Shown here: piece by piece, positions 18,954-28,616 of the stretch
Numbering within the stretch: position 1 is the stretch's first letter
How the letters are laid out: each line of letters begins with the position of its first letter
NCBI RefSeq assembly: GCF_020531965.1
Contig: NZ_JAJAWH010000002.1
Coordinates: 228,194-292,193, forward strand
Source of the DNA: Pseudorhizobium xiangyangii
GTDB taxonomy: Bacteria; Pseudomonadota; Alphaproteobacteria; Rhizobiales; Rhizobiaceae
Reading direction: 5' to 3'
Length of the DNA stretch: 64,000 nucleotides
Made by a program: the position numbers and the translations under genes
Notes under the pieces: generated by a model
Seen by the model: only the letters and a program-made list of their open reading frames with translations
Databases searched by the model: none
Told to the model about the DNA's origin: nothing

Positions 18954-19454
18954 ATGAGCCTCATGGAATTTGAATTCGGTCGTCAGTCCAATCCGGTCGA
19001 CATGATTGAGGTCGTGGCGTCGTCCAACGACTGGACCTTCGAGCGCTCGGGGGAAGACGAGATAGCGATGACGGTGGAAGGCCGCTGGGCCGACTACCAC
19101 GTCTCCTTTTCCTGGATGGAAGAGTTCGAGGCGCTGCATCTGACCTGTGCCTTCGACGTCAAGATTCCGGATGTGCGGGTCAACGAGGTCATCCGTCTGC
19201 TTTCCCATGTCAACGGTCAGGTTCTGATGGGGCATTTCGACCTGTGGCGGCAGGAGGATATGGTGATTTTCCGCCAGTCCCTGCTGCTCGCGGGTGGCGC
19301 CGAGCCGACCAGCCAGCAGGTGGAAGTTCTCCTGTCCAGCGCATTGGAAGCCTGCGAGACCTATTTCCAGGCGTTCCAGTTTGTCGTCTGGTCCGGCATG
19401 GAGGCAAAGAGCGCCATGGAGGCGGTGCTGTTCGAAACAGTTGGTGAAGCCTGA
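18954..19454 (+). CDS. YbjN domain-containing protein
   Basis: A 166-residue acidic YbjN-domain protein, with a fold related to type III secretion chaperones and no established enzymatic role. The conserved GRWADYHVSFSW and DVKIPDVRV segments are visible. I chose the ATG at 18954 because AAGG lies upstream and the protein begins at a family-like position; an in-frame start at 18894 adds 20 unlike residues. Its TGA overlaps the proC ATG by one base (TGATG), so the two are translationally coupled. Confidence 0.85.
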   Translation: MSLMEFEFGRQSNPVDMIEVVASSNDWTFERSGEDEIAMTVEGRWADYHVSFSWMEEFEALHLTCAFDVKIPDVRVNEVIRLLSHVNGQVLMGHFDLWRQEDMVIFRQSLLLAGGAEPTSQQVEVLLSSALEACETYFQAFQFVVWSGMEAKSAMEAVLFETVGEA

Positions 19455-20269
19455 TGACTGTGCAGCCAAATTCGATCGTTCTCGTTGGCGCCGGCAACAT
19501 GGGCGGCGCCATGCTGACCGGCTGGCTGAACAGCGGTATTCCGGGTAGCTCGATCACCGTGCTCGATCCGTCACCGTCAGAGGAGATGGCGCAACGGATC
19601 GCTGATGCCGGGGCCAGGCATTCGACGGTGGCCACCGCTGATCTGAAGCCGGAAGTCATCTTCCTCGCGGTCAAGCCTCAGGTGATGGATGCGGTGCTGC
19701 CGCCGTTGAAGGCGCTTATCAACGCCAATACCGTCGTTGTCTCGGTGGCCGCAGGAAAGACACTCGGTTTTCTCGAGAAGCATCTCGGTGAGGCGGCGAT
19801 GGTGCGAGCCATGCCGAATACGCCGGCGATGATCGGTCGTGGCGTTACCGGAGCATTTGCGAACGAGCGGGTCAACGAGGCCCAGCGTGCTCAGGTCGAT
19901 GCTCTTCTGAAGGTGAGCGGACCTGTGGAGTGGGTGACGAGCGAGCGGGATATCGATGCCGTCACCGCCGTTTCCGGCAGCGGTCCAGCCTATGTCTTCT
20001 ATCTCGTCGAGTGCATGGCGGAGGCGGGCCGGAAAGCGGGTCTGCCTGCGGACCTCGCCATGCGTCTCGCACGGGAAACCGTCTCGGGGGCCGGTGAACT
20101 TATGCACCGGTCCCCCGAGCCAGCCTCCCGGTTGCGTCAGAACGTGACGTCGCCGGGCGGTACGACTGCGGCGGCGCTTTCCGTGCTGATGGCGGAGGAG
20201 GGCATGCAGCCCTTGTTCGACAAGGCGATCGCGGCCGCCCGCCAACGGGCAGAAGAACTCGGCAACTGA
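19454..20269 (+). CDS. proC: Pyrroline-5-carboxylate reductase
   Basis: ProC reduces pyrroline-5-carboxylate to proline with NAD(P)H. The N-terminal dinucleotide motif VGAGNMGGAM (about 10-20), the VKPQVMD segment (about 75) and the C-terminal signature SGPAYVFYLVECM with TSPGGTTAAAL (about 235-245) are all present. The 271-residue length is normal. The start overlaps the YbjN stop, and csaA follows 14 bp downstream, so the three form one operon. Confidence 0.96.
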   Translation: MTVQPNSIVLVGAGNMGGAMLTGWLNSGIPGSSITVLDPSPSEEMAQRIADAGARHSTVATADLKPEVIFLAVKPQVMDAVLPPLKALINANTVVVSVAAGKTLGFLEKHLGEAAMVRAMPNTPAMIGRGVTGAFANERVNEAQRAQVDALLKVSGPVEWVTSERDIDAVTAVSGSGPAYVFYLVECMAEAGRKAGLPADLAMRLARETVSGAGELMHRSPEPASRLRQNVTSPGGTTAAALSVLMAEEGMQPLFDKAIAAARQRAEELGN

Positions 20270-20283
20270 GGCCAATACGCAGC

Positions 20284-20625
20284 ATGAGCGACGAGATAAC
20301 GTACGGCGACTTCGAGAAGGTCGATATCCGCGTCGGAACGGTTGTCGAGGTGGCACCCTTTCCGGAAGCGCGCAAACCGGCGTGGAAGCTGAAGATCGAT
20401 TTCGGGCCGGAGCTCGGCGTCAAGAAATCGTCGGCGCAGATTACCGTGCACTACGACGAAAAATCCCTCATCGGCCGGCAGGTTCTTGCCGTGGTGAACT
20501 TCCCCCCGCGGCAGATCGGGCCGTTCCGCTCGGAAGTCCTGACGCTGGGGTTCGAGGATGATGCCGCTGCCATCGTGCTCTCGGCCGTCGAGCGGCCGGT
20601 GCCGAACGGCAGGAAACTGATGTAA
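20284..20625 (+). CDS. csaA: tRNA-binding protein CsaA-like
   Basis: A 113-residue single-OB-fold protein of the CsaA/EMAP-II type. Visible motifs are DFEKVDIRVGTVVEV at the start, the FPPRQIGPFRSEVL segment and a C-terminal PNG.K. CsaA binds tRNA as a homodimer and has been described as a secretion-related chaperone in Bacillus. It is the last gene of the YbjN-proC-csaA group. Its stop faces the histidine kinase stop 9 bp away. Confidence 0.9.
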   Translation: MSDEITYGDFEKVDIRVGTVVEVAPFPEARKPAWKLKIDFGPELGVKKSSAQITVHYDEKSLIGRQVLAVVNFPPRQIGPFRSEVLTLGFEDDAAAIVLSAVERPVPNGRKLM

Positions 20626-20634
20626 CCTCACATC

Positions 20635-22035
20635 CTACGCGGGCACCCGTACGGTGGCCCGCAAGCCACCTTGAGGACTATCGGCCAATGTGATGTTTCC
20701 GCCGTGCGCGTGGGCGATGTCCCGCACGATCGACAGGCCAAGCCCGGTGCCAGACTTGTCTATGTTGCGTGCCTCGTCCAGGCGGAAGAAGGGCTTGAAG
20801 ACATCTTCGCGTGACGCTGCCGGAATGCCGGGGCCGTCATCATCGAACGTCAATGTCAGCCAGCGGGCCGTGTGTCTCGCCTCGACGTGAAGCTCGCTCG
20901 CGTAACGCTCGCTGTTGGCAACGAGGTTGTTGACCAGGCGGGTGAAAGCATTGGGGCGGACCGATATGGTGTCTTCACCGTCGATCTCGTACGTCATGCG
21001 CTTTCCTGTGAGTTGGAACTCGGCCTTTGCCTTCTCCAGAAGCTCGCTCAATTGCAGCGTGCCGACATCCTCTCCCGCGTCGCCCTTTGCAAAGGCAAGA
21101 TAGCCTTCCAGCATGTTCTGCATGTCATCGACATCGTCGGTCATGCCTTTCAGTTTCGGGTTGTCGCCGGCGAGCGCGAGCTGGAGCTTGAAGCGCGTAA
21201 GAATGGTGCGAAGGTCGTGGCTGACACCGGAGAGCATGGCTGTGCGTTGGTCGATCTGGCGCTCGATCCGTTCGCGCATCAGGATGAAGGCGGAGCCCGC
21301 GAGACGGATCTCGTCGGCGCCACGCGGGGTGAAGTCGGCCATCTTCTGGCCCTTCCCGAAGGATTCCGCCGCCTGGGCGAGCAGCAGGATCGGCCGGATC
21401 TGGCCCCGTAGGAAGAGGACCGAGATGACGATGAGAGCCAGCGCAGTTCCGGCCATCCAGACGAGGAAGATGTGCGTATTTGAGGCGTAGGTCTGGCTGC
21501 GGCGGGTGAAAACCCGCAGCACTTCGTTATCGAGCTGGATGCGGATCTCGACGAGGCGGCTGTCGCCGACGGTGTCGATCCAGAAAGGCCGCTTGATCTG
21601 GGCGCTGATCTGGTCGGCAAGAATGCCATCGAGGATAGAGAAGAAGGGCTTTGGACGCGGTGGGGGAAGCTGCCCACCCGGCTCCACGGCGACGCTCAGC
21701 TGCAGCTCGTCAGCGATGCGCGTGATGTTGGTGTATCCAGGGTCGTTGGGGTAGGCCTCTATCGCGGCGATCAATGCGGCGATATCGCGCGTCGTGCCTT
21801 CGGATAGTCGCTCGGTCACCATCCGCCAGTGGCGTTCCATGAACACGGCGGCAACGACCGTCTGCAGCAGCAGCATCGGGATGATGACGATCAGCACGGA
21901 GCGGGTGTAGAGCCTTGTCGGCAGCGCACGTTTCAGCCAACGTTTCGAGCGGCGCCATCCAGGCACCTGAAGGCGCCCGATATCCCGTCTCAGTCCACCG
22001 AACAGTGCCATAGGTTTGCTGCTCCTGTCCGCCAT
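20635..22035 (-). CDS. Sensor histidine kinase of an OmpR-type system
   Basis: A 466-residue EnvZ-like kinase. A first membrane helix (about 46-66), a periplasmic part (about 67-185), a second helix (about 188-209) and a HAMP domain lead into the dimerisation domain with phospho-acceptor His273 (GVSHDLRT). The ATPase domain shows NAFTRLVNNLVANSERY (N box), DDDGPGIP (G1), PFFRLD (F box) and GTGLGLSIV (G2). The start was taken as the ATG at 22033-22035; an internal ATG at 22011 with AGGAG upstream is possible. It lies 13 bp after the response regulator gene and is surely its partner. Confidence 0.93.
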   Translation of the reverse strand: MADRSSKPMALFGGLRRDIGRLQVPGWRRSKRWLKRALPTRLYTRSVLIVIIPMLLLQTVVAAVFMERHWRMVTERLSEGTTRDIAALIAAIEAYPNDPGYTNITRIADELQLSVAVEPGGQLPPPRPKPFFSILDGILADQISAQIKRPFWIDTVGDSRLVEIRIQLDNEVLRVFTRRSQTYASNTHIFLVWMAGTALALIVISVLFLRGQIRPILLLAQAAESFGKGQKMADFTPRGADEIRLAGSAFILMRERIERQIDQRTAMLSGVSHDLRTILTRFKLQLALAGDNPKLKGMTDDVDDMQNMLEGYLAFAKGDAGEDVGTLQLSELLEKAKAEFQLTGKRMTYEIDGEDTISVRPNAFTRLVNNLVANSERYASELHVEARHTARWLTLTFDDDGPGIPAASREDVFKPFFRLDEARNIDKSGTGLGLSIVRDIAHAHGGNITLADSPQGGLRATVRVPA

Positions 22036-22048
22036 CCGGAATGCCTGC

Positions 22049-22744
22049 TCAGTCGATGCTCAGCCGGTAGCCGATGCCCCGGACTGTCTGGAGGTAAACC
22101 GGGTTGGCAGGATCCTCCTCGATCTTGCGCCGCAAACGATTGATCTGCACATCAATCGTCCGTTCTCCGACTTCCGCGTCGTCGCCGATCAGTTCATGAC
22201 GGGGGATGGTTTCGCCGGCGCGCAGTGCGAAAAGTAGCATGATGTCCTGCTCGCGATCCGTCAGCCGGATGGTCTCCGATCCCTTGCGCAACTCCTTGCG
22301 TACGATCGAGAACGTGAACGGGCCAAACATGACCTGCTCTATCTTCGGCGCATCCGGCGTCGCATTCCTTCTGAGGATGTTGTGGATCCTCAGTACCAGC
22401 TCGCGCGGATCGAACGGTTTCGAGAGGTAGTCGTCGGCCCCGGCCTCGAGCCCGGCGATGCGCGACTCCGCTTCCGCTTTCGCCGTCAGGAGGATCACCG
22501 GCGTGGTCTTGTCGCGATAGAGCGATTCGGTGAGCGAAAGGCCGGATTCGCCAGGCATCATGACGTCGAGGATGATCAGGTCGAACTGCAGGCCGTCCAG
22601 TCGACGCCGCGCTTCGGCCGCATCCGCGGCAATCGTCACCCGAAAGCTCTGTTCGGCAAGATAACGGCTCAACAGGTCGCGGATGCGCGTATCGTCGTCC
22701 ACGACCAGAAGGTGAGGGGCGTCATCGGAGAGAAGCGTTGTCAT
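22049..22744 (-). CDS. OmpR-family response regulator, PetR-like
   Basis: A 231-residue response regulator. Receiver domain: acidic pocket DDD (16-18), phospho-acceptor Asp60 (LILDVMMPG context) and the conserved KPFDPREL Lys near 110. A C-terminal winged helix carries RTIDVQINRLRRKIE and GIGYRL. The ATG at 22742-22744 overlaps the MarR gene's TGA by one base (a TTG just upstream would add one residue). The MarR / response regulator / kinase order resembles the petP-petR locus of Rhodobacter, which affects cytochrome expression; that match is from memory, so no symbol is given. Confidence 0.93.
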   Translation of the reverse strand: MTTLLSDDAPHLLVVDDDTRIRDLLSRYLAEQSFRVTIAADAAEARRRLDGLQFDLIILDVMMPGESGLSLTESLYRDKTTPVILLTAKAEAESRIAGLEAGADDYLSKPFDPRELVLRIHNILRRNATPDAPKIEQVMFGPFTFSIVRKELRKGSETIRLTDREQDIMLLFALRAGETIPRHELIGDDAEVGERTIDVQINRLRRKIEEDPANPVYLQTVRGIGYRLSID

Positions 22745-23277
22745 CAATCCAACTCGCTTTCGAGCACTGGCAGATTAGGATCCCGTCCCCGCATTTCGCG
22801 CAGGAAGGTTAGAACTGCGCTGCGGCCCTCGGGGGCAAGGTTGCTCATTGCATGAGTGATGCGGCGCGACTGTGGCTCGGAAAGGGCGAGGGCAAGCTCC
22901 CGGCCGGCAAGCGTCGGATAGAGGCGCCGCTGGCGGCGGTCTTTCGCACCTGCCATCTGCCGGACGTAACCCATCTCGATCAATTGCTTGAGGACGCGCG
23001 CGAGGCTCTGCTTGGTGATCTGAAGAATGTCGAGCAGGTCCGTCACCATCAGGCCCGGCTGCCGCGACACGAAATAGACCACGCGGTGATGAGCCCGGCC
23101 CATGCCGATCTTGGCAAGAATAGCATCGGGGTCGGAAACGAAGTCGCGATAGGCAAAAAATAGGAGTTCGACGGTTTCGAAGTCGATCTGCGCCTCGTCG
23201 ACCGCCGGCATGGCCGGATGCACTTTATTGATTGCCTTGGCTGCCGGCACGCGTGACACACCCGTGTCCTTTCCCAT
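22744..23277 (-). CDS. MarR-family transcriptional regulator, PetP-like
   Basis: A winged-helix MarR protein, 177 residues from the ATG at 23275-23277. The recognition region LLDILQITKQSLARVLKQLIEMGYVRQ and the wing KDRRQRRLYPT are clear. Several in-frame non-ATG starts lie upstream (a TTG at 23364 would give 206 residues), and the Shine-Dalgarno signal is weak for all of them, so the start is uncertain. It is translationally coupled to the response regulator gene. In Rhodobacter the PetP homologue is associated with PetR; transfer of that role here is inference. Confidence 0.87.
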   Translation of the reverse strand: MGKDTGVSRVPAAKAINKVHPAMPAVDEAQIDFETVELLFFAYRDFVSDPDAILAKIGMGRAHHRVVYFVSRQPGLMVTDLLDILQITKQSLARVLKQLIEMGYVRQMAGAKDRRQRRLYPTLAGRELALALSEPQSRRITHAMSNLAPEGRSAVLTFLREMRGRDPNLPVLESELD

Positions 23278-23422
23278 GGCTACCGGCGATGACGCCCCGC
23301 AGCCTTCGTCGATTATCGTTGTCGGAATCGATAAAGCGCGAACGGAAGGAACAATCAACTGCAATTATTGCAATGGCATACATGAGGAAGGGGAGCCGCG
23401 TTTGCGGCTCCCCGAGCGACAG

Positions 23423-24040
23423 TCAGTCGTAGATGTGCACGATACGGCGTGTTGCCGGATCAACGAGAACCGGCGAGTCGTTCACCACCACATAATCGTA
23501 ATCATAGTCCGGCACTTCCTGCACGACGACGCCGGCCGGCAGCGAAGCGCCGACCACGACCTCGTTCTGGACATAGACCGGTTCCGAGCGGTGCTGTTGG
23601 ATATAGGTGCTCACCGTTTCCGGCGGCTCCACGATCCGGACATCTTCGACGGGTCCGAGAAGCATGTCTCCGGGCGCAGGCGATGGCGTCGGTGAAACGA
23701 CACTGGTCGTGGTTTCGTAGGTCACGGTCGGCACGTCATACTGGGTGCGATATTCTTCCACCACCACAGGTGCTCCGTCCTGCTCGATGGTCAGATAGTC
23801 GGCATAAACCCAGCCGCGCAAACCGTTCACATCGATCCGGCACCAGTTGCTGCCTTCGAGACAGCCGTCCATCATCGCGTCGCTCCCGCGGGTGGCAAGG
23901 CCGATTTCCGGATAGTCCTCACCCGGGCCGGAGCGCACGGTGATGTCGGACGCAGTGACGGTGGACATCTGTGCCTGCGCGGGGATCGCAATCGCAGCGA
24001 ATGCGGCGCCCGCCAGCAAGGTCTTCAGATAGGTGTTCAT
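23423..24040 (-). CDS. Secreted SH3-domain protein with DUF1236-like tail
   Basis: A 205-residue exported protein. The signal peptide runs to about residue 23 (AIAIPAQAQ). An SH3b domain follows (about 25-90): DITVRSGPGEDYPEIG and NWCRIDVNGLRGWVYADYL. A Pro/Thr/Ser linker leads to a C-terminal segment ending VLVDPATRRIVHIYD, which resembles the DUF1236 tail common in rhizobia. Bacterial SH3 domains often bind cell-wall peptides. The start ATG at 24038-24040 has AGGAG upstream. Confidence 0.85.
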   Translation of the reverse strand: MNTYLKTLLAGAAFAAIAIPAQAQMSTVTASDITVRSGPGEDYPEIGLATRGSDAMMDGCLEGSNWCRIDVNGLRGWVYADYLTIEQDGAPVVVEEYRTQYDVPTVTYETTTSVVSPTPSPAPGDMLLGPVEDVRIVEPPETVSTYIQQHRSEPVYVQNEVVVGASLPAGVVVQEVPDYDYDYVVVNDSPVLVDPATRRIVHIYD

Positions 24041-24206
24041 GTGTATCTCCTGATATTCAAGCGACACCGAAACGCCCGCGGCGCGATCTCGTTCCCTCCG
24101 TTCGGCCATCTGCCTCGACGCTGTGGCGAAGGGGTCACAGCCGATGAAAGCGGAACCTTTGGCCGGTCAGCATCGTTGCCGTCGCCATACAGTCTGGAGA
24201 GAGACC

Positions 24207-24404
24207 ATGATCGCCTCATCGATTTCAGCCGTGCCAGAAGCACCCGCATCGCACCCGATGCGGCCCATGTTCATCACCGTGCTGGCAGCAAAGGTTGCCG
24301 TTGCGGCCTTCCTGCTGGCAACCGCCTCGTTCGCGCCGCCCGTTTCCGCAGACCAAAGCTACTCCTCCGCATCAACTGGTGTTCCGTCCCGGATGCCGCT
24401 ATAG
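24207..24404 (+). CDS. Small hypothetical exported protein
   Basis: A 65-residue open frame starting at an ATG preceded by GGAGAGAG. Residues 19-46 form a hydrophobic segment ending in a plausible signal-peptidase site (PPVSA), leaving a mature part of about 15 residues. No homologue is recognised. It lies 27 bp upstream of the metallo-beta-lactamase-fold gene on the same strand and could share its transcript. An upstream in-frame extension to 24123 is not supported. Confidence 0.45.
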   Translation: MIASSISAVPEAPASHPMRPMFITVLAAKVAVAAFLLATASFAPPVSADQSYSSASTGVPSRMPL

Positions 24405-24431
24405 GTCCGCCCGACAATCCTGGAGTAGATC

Positions 24432-25088
24432 ATGGGCAGATTGCAGGCCGGCATCGTTCCGGTGACACCGTTTCAGCAGAATTGCACGATACTGTTCGAT
24501 ACGGACACGAAAGCCGGAGTGGTGATTGATCCCGGTGGGGATGTGGCGAACATACTGGACGTGATCGAAAAGCAGGGTCTCACCATCCGGGAGATCTGGC
24601 TGACGCACGGACATATCGACCATGCCGGCGGCGCCGACGAGTTGAGGGAGGCGCTGGGCATTTCGGTTGTCGGACCTCACAAGGACGATCTTCCGCTCCT
24701 GCAGGGGCTGGAGGCGCAGGCAAAGATGTTCGGCGTGCCGATGGTGGTGCGCAACGTGATGCCCGACCGCTTTCTGGACGAGGGGGAGACGGTGTCCTTC
24801 GAAGGCCATGTCTTCGAGGTCTTCCACTGTCCGGGGCATGCGCCGGGACATGTGATCTATTTCAACCGCGAGGAGCGGTTCGCCCATGTCGGAGATGTTC
24901 TGTTCAACGGTTCGGTCGGACGCACCGATCTTCCGGGCGGCGACCACGCGACGCTGATGCGTTCAATCCGTGACAAGGTCCTGGCGCTTGGCGATGACGT
25001 CGGCTTCCTGTGCGGGCATGGCCCCGGTGGTCGGATAGGCGAGGAGCGCCGGACGAACCCGTTCCTGCAGAACCTCGAGAACGCATAA
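24432..25088 (+). CDS. Metallo-beta-lactamase-fold hydrolase (glyoxalase II-like)
   Basis: A 218-residue MBL-fold enzyme. The metal motif THGHIDH gives H59, H61, D63 and H64. Further ligands are the His in FHCPGHAPGH (about 138-147), the Asp in HVGDVLF (about 160) and a C-terminal GHGPGG His. It matches the short GloB/YcbL group that hydrolyses S-lactoylglutathione-type or other thioesters; the exact substrate is not given by sequence. The start ATG is at 24432, and the stop abuts the A-run that forms part of the csp terminator. Confidence 0.88.
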   Translation: MGRLQAGIVPVTPFQQNCTILFDTDTKAGVVIDPGGDVANILDVIEKQGLTIREIWLTHGHIDHAGGADELREALGISVVGPHKDDLPLLQGLEAQAKMFGVPMVVRNVMPDRFLDEGETVSFEGHVFEVFHCPGHAPGHVIYFNREERFAHVGDVLFNGSVGRTDLPGGDHATLMRSIRDKVLALGDDVGFLCGHGPGGRIGEERRTNPFLQNLENA

Positions 25089-25094
25089 AAAAAA

Positions 25095-25112
25095 CCCGGC
25101 AAGAATGCCGGG
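25095..25112 (-). terminator. Rho-independent terminator of the cold-shock gene
   Basis: A 7-bp stem CCCGGCA/TGCCGGG with an AGAA loop is followed on the minus strand by eight T. It lies 30 bp after the csp stop and only a few bases past the converging MBL gene. Confidence 0.85.
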
Positions 25113-25141
25113 CCTCAACTCGAATAGAAAGCCTTGTGGGC

Positions 25142-25357
25142 TTAGGCGGAGATCTGCAAGTTTACGGCTTTTGGGCCCTTGCCACGACGATCCGGTTCCG
25201 TGTCGAAGCTTACTTTCTGGTTTTCCGAAAGACCGGACAGGCCTGAAGCCTGTACGGCAGAGATGTGGACGAAGATATCGGCGCCACCATTGTCAGGTTT
25301 AATAAAGCCGAATCCCTTGTCCGTGTTGAAGAATTTTACAGTGCCAGTCTCGGCCAT
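25142..25357 (-). CDS. cspA: Cold-shock protein CspA family
   Basis: A 71-residue CSD protein that binds single-stranded RNA or DNA. RNP1 reads KGFGFIKP (14-21) and RNP2 reads DIFVHIS (27-33). The ATG at 25355-25357 is preceded by AAAAGGA. The noncoding stretch upstream is over 400 bp, consistent with the long 5' leader seen in many cold-shock mRNAs. Rhizobia have several csp paralogues, so the symbol is the family name only. Confidence 0.93.
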   Translation of the reverse strand: MAETGTVKFFNTDKGFGFIKPDNGGADIFVHISAVQASGLSGLSENQKVSFDTEPDRRGKGPKAVNLQISA

Positions 25358-25801
25358 GCATCAGGTCCTTTTCTTTCTGTCCGTGTTCAGCGGCGGACAG
25401 CATCACGTTAACGCCCCGAAGGGCGGGCGGCAGGCAGCTTTAAGAAAGGGTCCCTGTCGTTACCGCGGTTTATTCGGATGGAAAAGATTGAAGCCCGTTC
25501 CCCCCAGAACTCCGCCCGAAGTTTTGACGCCTTCGGGGCGCATAATTATTAGGTCGTCCCATGCTCGAAAATTGCCCGAACATTCACAGATTGCTGTGTT
25601 TATCAGGAATTGGCAAGAAAAAGTTTTACGGCGATCTCGGGAGCAGAATGGGCTGCTACGCCGGGTAGGACAAAAGCTTCTTTGCCAAGTGCACCTTCAA
25701 TACACTTTCCGCATTCTTTTTGCGCAGTCCAGTAGATATGCGCACTAATCCTTCGCGGCCGCCCCTGATGGTGTGGTTTGGAGAAAACGGGTCGTCGTTG
25801 C
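25358..25801. other. Noncoding region upstream of the cold-shock gene
   Basis: About 440 bp with no credible gene. It contains G/C-rich inverted repeats: CGCCCGAAG with CTTCGGGGCG around 25513-25540 (one bulge), and GCCCCGAAGGGCGGGC near 25413. On the minus strand it would be the promoter and leader of cspA. On the plus strand it contains nothing recognisable. Confidence 0.5.
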
Positions 25802-26698
25802 TCAGGCAGGGGAAGGGCTGGACTTCCGGCGGGTCAGTTCGGGGATGATTTCGACTATTAGCATTGCTGCAAATATGATGACGCAGCCGAGGTAACCCAG
25901 CGGCGGCAGGACTTCCCCGAGTAGAAGTGCGCCGAGGAAGGCGCCAAAGAGCGCTTCACTGGATAGAAAGATCGCCGCCTGTGACGCGGTCGTATAGCGC
26001 TGGCCGATTACCTGGAGCACGAAGGCGAGTCCGGAAGAGATCAGGCCGACATAGAGGATTTCCTTGCCCGACGCCAAAATCACATCGACGCTGATGGTTT
26101 CCACCCACGGCGCGATGAGAAGGCAAAGCAGCGAGCAGACCGCGAACTGCGTGAACGACAGTGCCAGCGGGCGTCCGCTCGACATCACGAAGAGCCCCGC
26201 CAGGATGATCTGCACGCCCCAGAAGAATGCGCAGACGATGCTGAGAAGATCGCCAGTCGTCAGGTTGGTGAGTGCGCCGCCGCTCATGAGGAAAATGCCC
26301 GACAGCGACATGCCTGCGGCCGGCCAGATGATCCAGTGGGGATAGCGTCGCAGCGCGACGACCGAAATCACCGGCACGAAGACGACGTAAAGCCCGGTGA
26401 GGAAACTTGAATTGGTGACGGTCGTCGTCATCAGGCCGATTTGCTGGGTGATGGCGCCGCTGAACAGTGCCAGGCCCACGAAGCCAAATGCCAGCCAGTC
26501 GCGTCGCACCAGCTTCGTCTCGGACTTGCGGGCTTCGAGCCATGCGAACGGCAGGACCGCAAGGGCGGCGATCGCAAAGCGCAGGCCGACGAACCAGAAG
26601 GGGCCAATCTTGTCCATGGCTGTGGATTGCGCCACGAAGCCGCCGCCCCAGATCGCAGCCGCGAGCAAAAGAACGAGGTTCGCCTGTATGCGTGTCAT
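25802..26698 (-). CDS. EamA/DMT-family transporter
   Basis: A 298-residue drug/metabolite transporter with ten predicted membrane helices in two EamA repeats (about 5-140 and 150-290). The N-terminus LLLAAAIWGGGFVAQ and the C-terminal repeat's LSSEALFGAFLGALLLGE are family signatures. The ATG at 26696-26698 was chosen; an open frame of about 190 further residues upstream has no domain and would overlap the next gene. The substrate is unknown; relatives export amino acids or drugs. Confidence 0.9.
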   Translation of the reverse strand: MTRIQANLVLLLAAAIWGGGFVAQSTAMDKIGPFWFVGLRFAIAALAVLPFAWLEARKSETKLVRRDWLAFGFVGLALFSGAITQQIGLMTTTVTNSSFLTGLYVVFVPVISVVALRRYPHWIIWPAAGMSLSGIFLMSGGALTNLTTGDLLSIVCAFFWGVQIILAGLFVMSSGRPLALSFTQFAVCSLLCLLIAPWVETISVDVILASGKEILYVGLISSGLAFVLQVIGQRYTTASQAAIFLSSEALFGAFLGALLLGEVLPPLGYLGCVIIFAAMLIVEIIPELTRRKSSPSPA

Positions 26699-26784
26699 GG
26701 ATAGTGACCTGGTGGATAGGGCCGATACGGCCGCCTTTGACAGTGTCGACGCAGTATCAGCCACGTCGAAGTGCGGCAAGTATC

Positions 26785-27111
26785 CTAGCGATGATCGCTC
26801 CGCCTGTTCTCGGCTTTCAGCGTATCGCGGAAGCTGCGTCTCGACAGAACGAAGCACCCGCCTGCCATCACGATGAAACCACCCGCCAGCATCGCGAATG
26901 CAAGATGCTGGTAGCCGGCTGGCAGATAGCTGGCCGCATGGTGAAGGGCAGGTGCCGAGCGGCGGGGTACGGACGCAGCAGTTGCAGTCAGCGTCCCGCC
27001 GATCGTGGCGAACATCGTGACGACACAGAAGGCCAGCGCGGCGAGGGCAAGCGTGACCGGCGAGCGTAGCCAGCCGAAGCGATGTGCCTGCTTCTCTTCG
27101 TCGATGAACAT
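26785..27111 (-). CDS. Small hypothetical membrane protein
   Basis: A 108-residue protein with two membrane helices (about 17-45 and 70-92) and polar ends. The ATG at 27109-27111 has GGAGG five to seven bases upstream. It shares strand with the EamA gene 86 bp downstream and diverges from aatA. No family is recognised. Confidence 0.65.
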   Translation of the reverse strand: MFIDEEKQAHRFGWLRSPVTLALAALAFCVVTMFATIGGTLTATAASVPRRSAPALHHAASYLPAGYQHLAFAMLAGGFIVMAGGCFVLSRRSFRDTLKAENRRSDHR

Positions 27112-27113
27112 AG

Positions 27114-28544
<1,431 letters not shown>

Positions 28545-28567
28545 TCAGATATCCGACTTCTGAAATG

Positions 28568-28600
28568 AAAAGCCCGCCGACGGAATGTCGGCGGGCTTTT
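28568..28600. terminator. Bidirectional terminator between aatA and the sugar dehydrogenase
   Basis: A 14-bp stem (core AGCCCGCCGAC/GTCGGCGGGCT flanked by AAA and TTT) with a GGAAT loop. T-runs exist on both strands (CTTTTTTG on plus, and CTTTTC on minus), so it can serve both converging genes. Confidence 0.9.
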
Positions 28601-28616
28601 TTGTCTTCCGCTCTTG

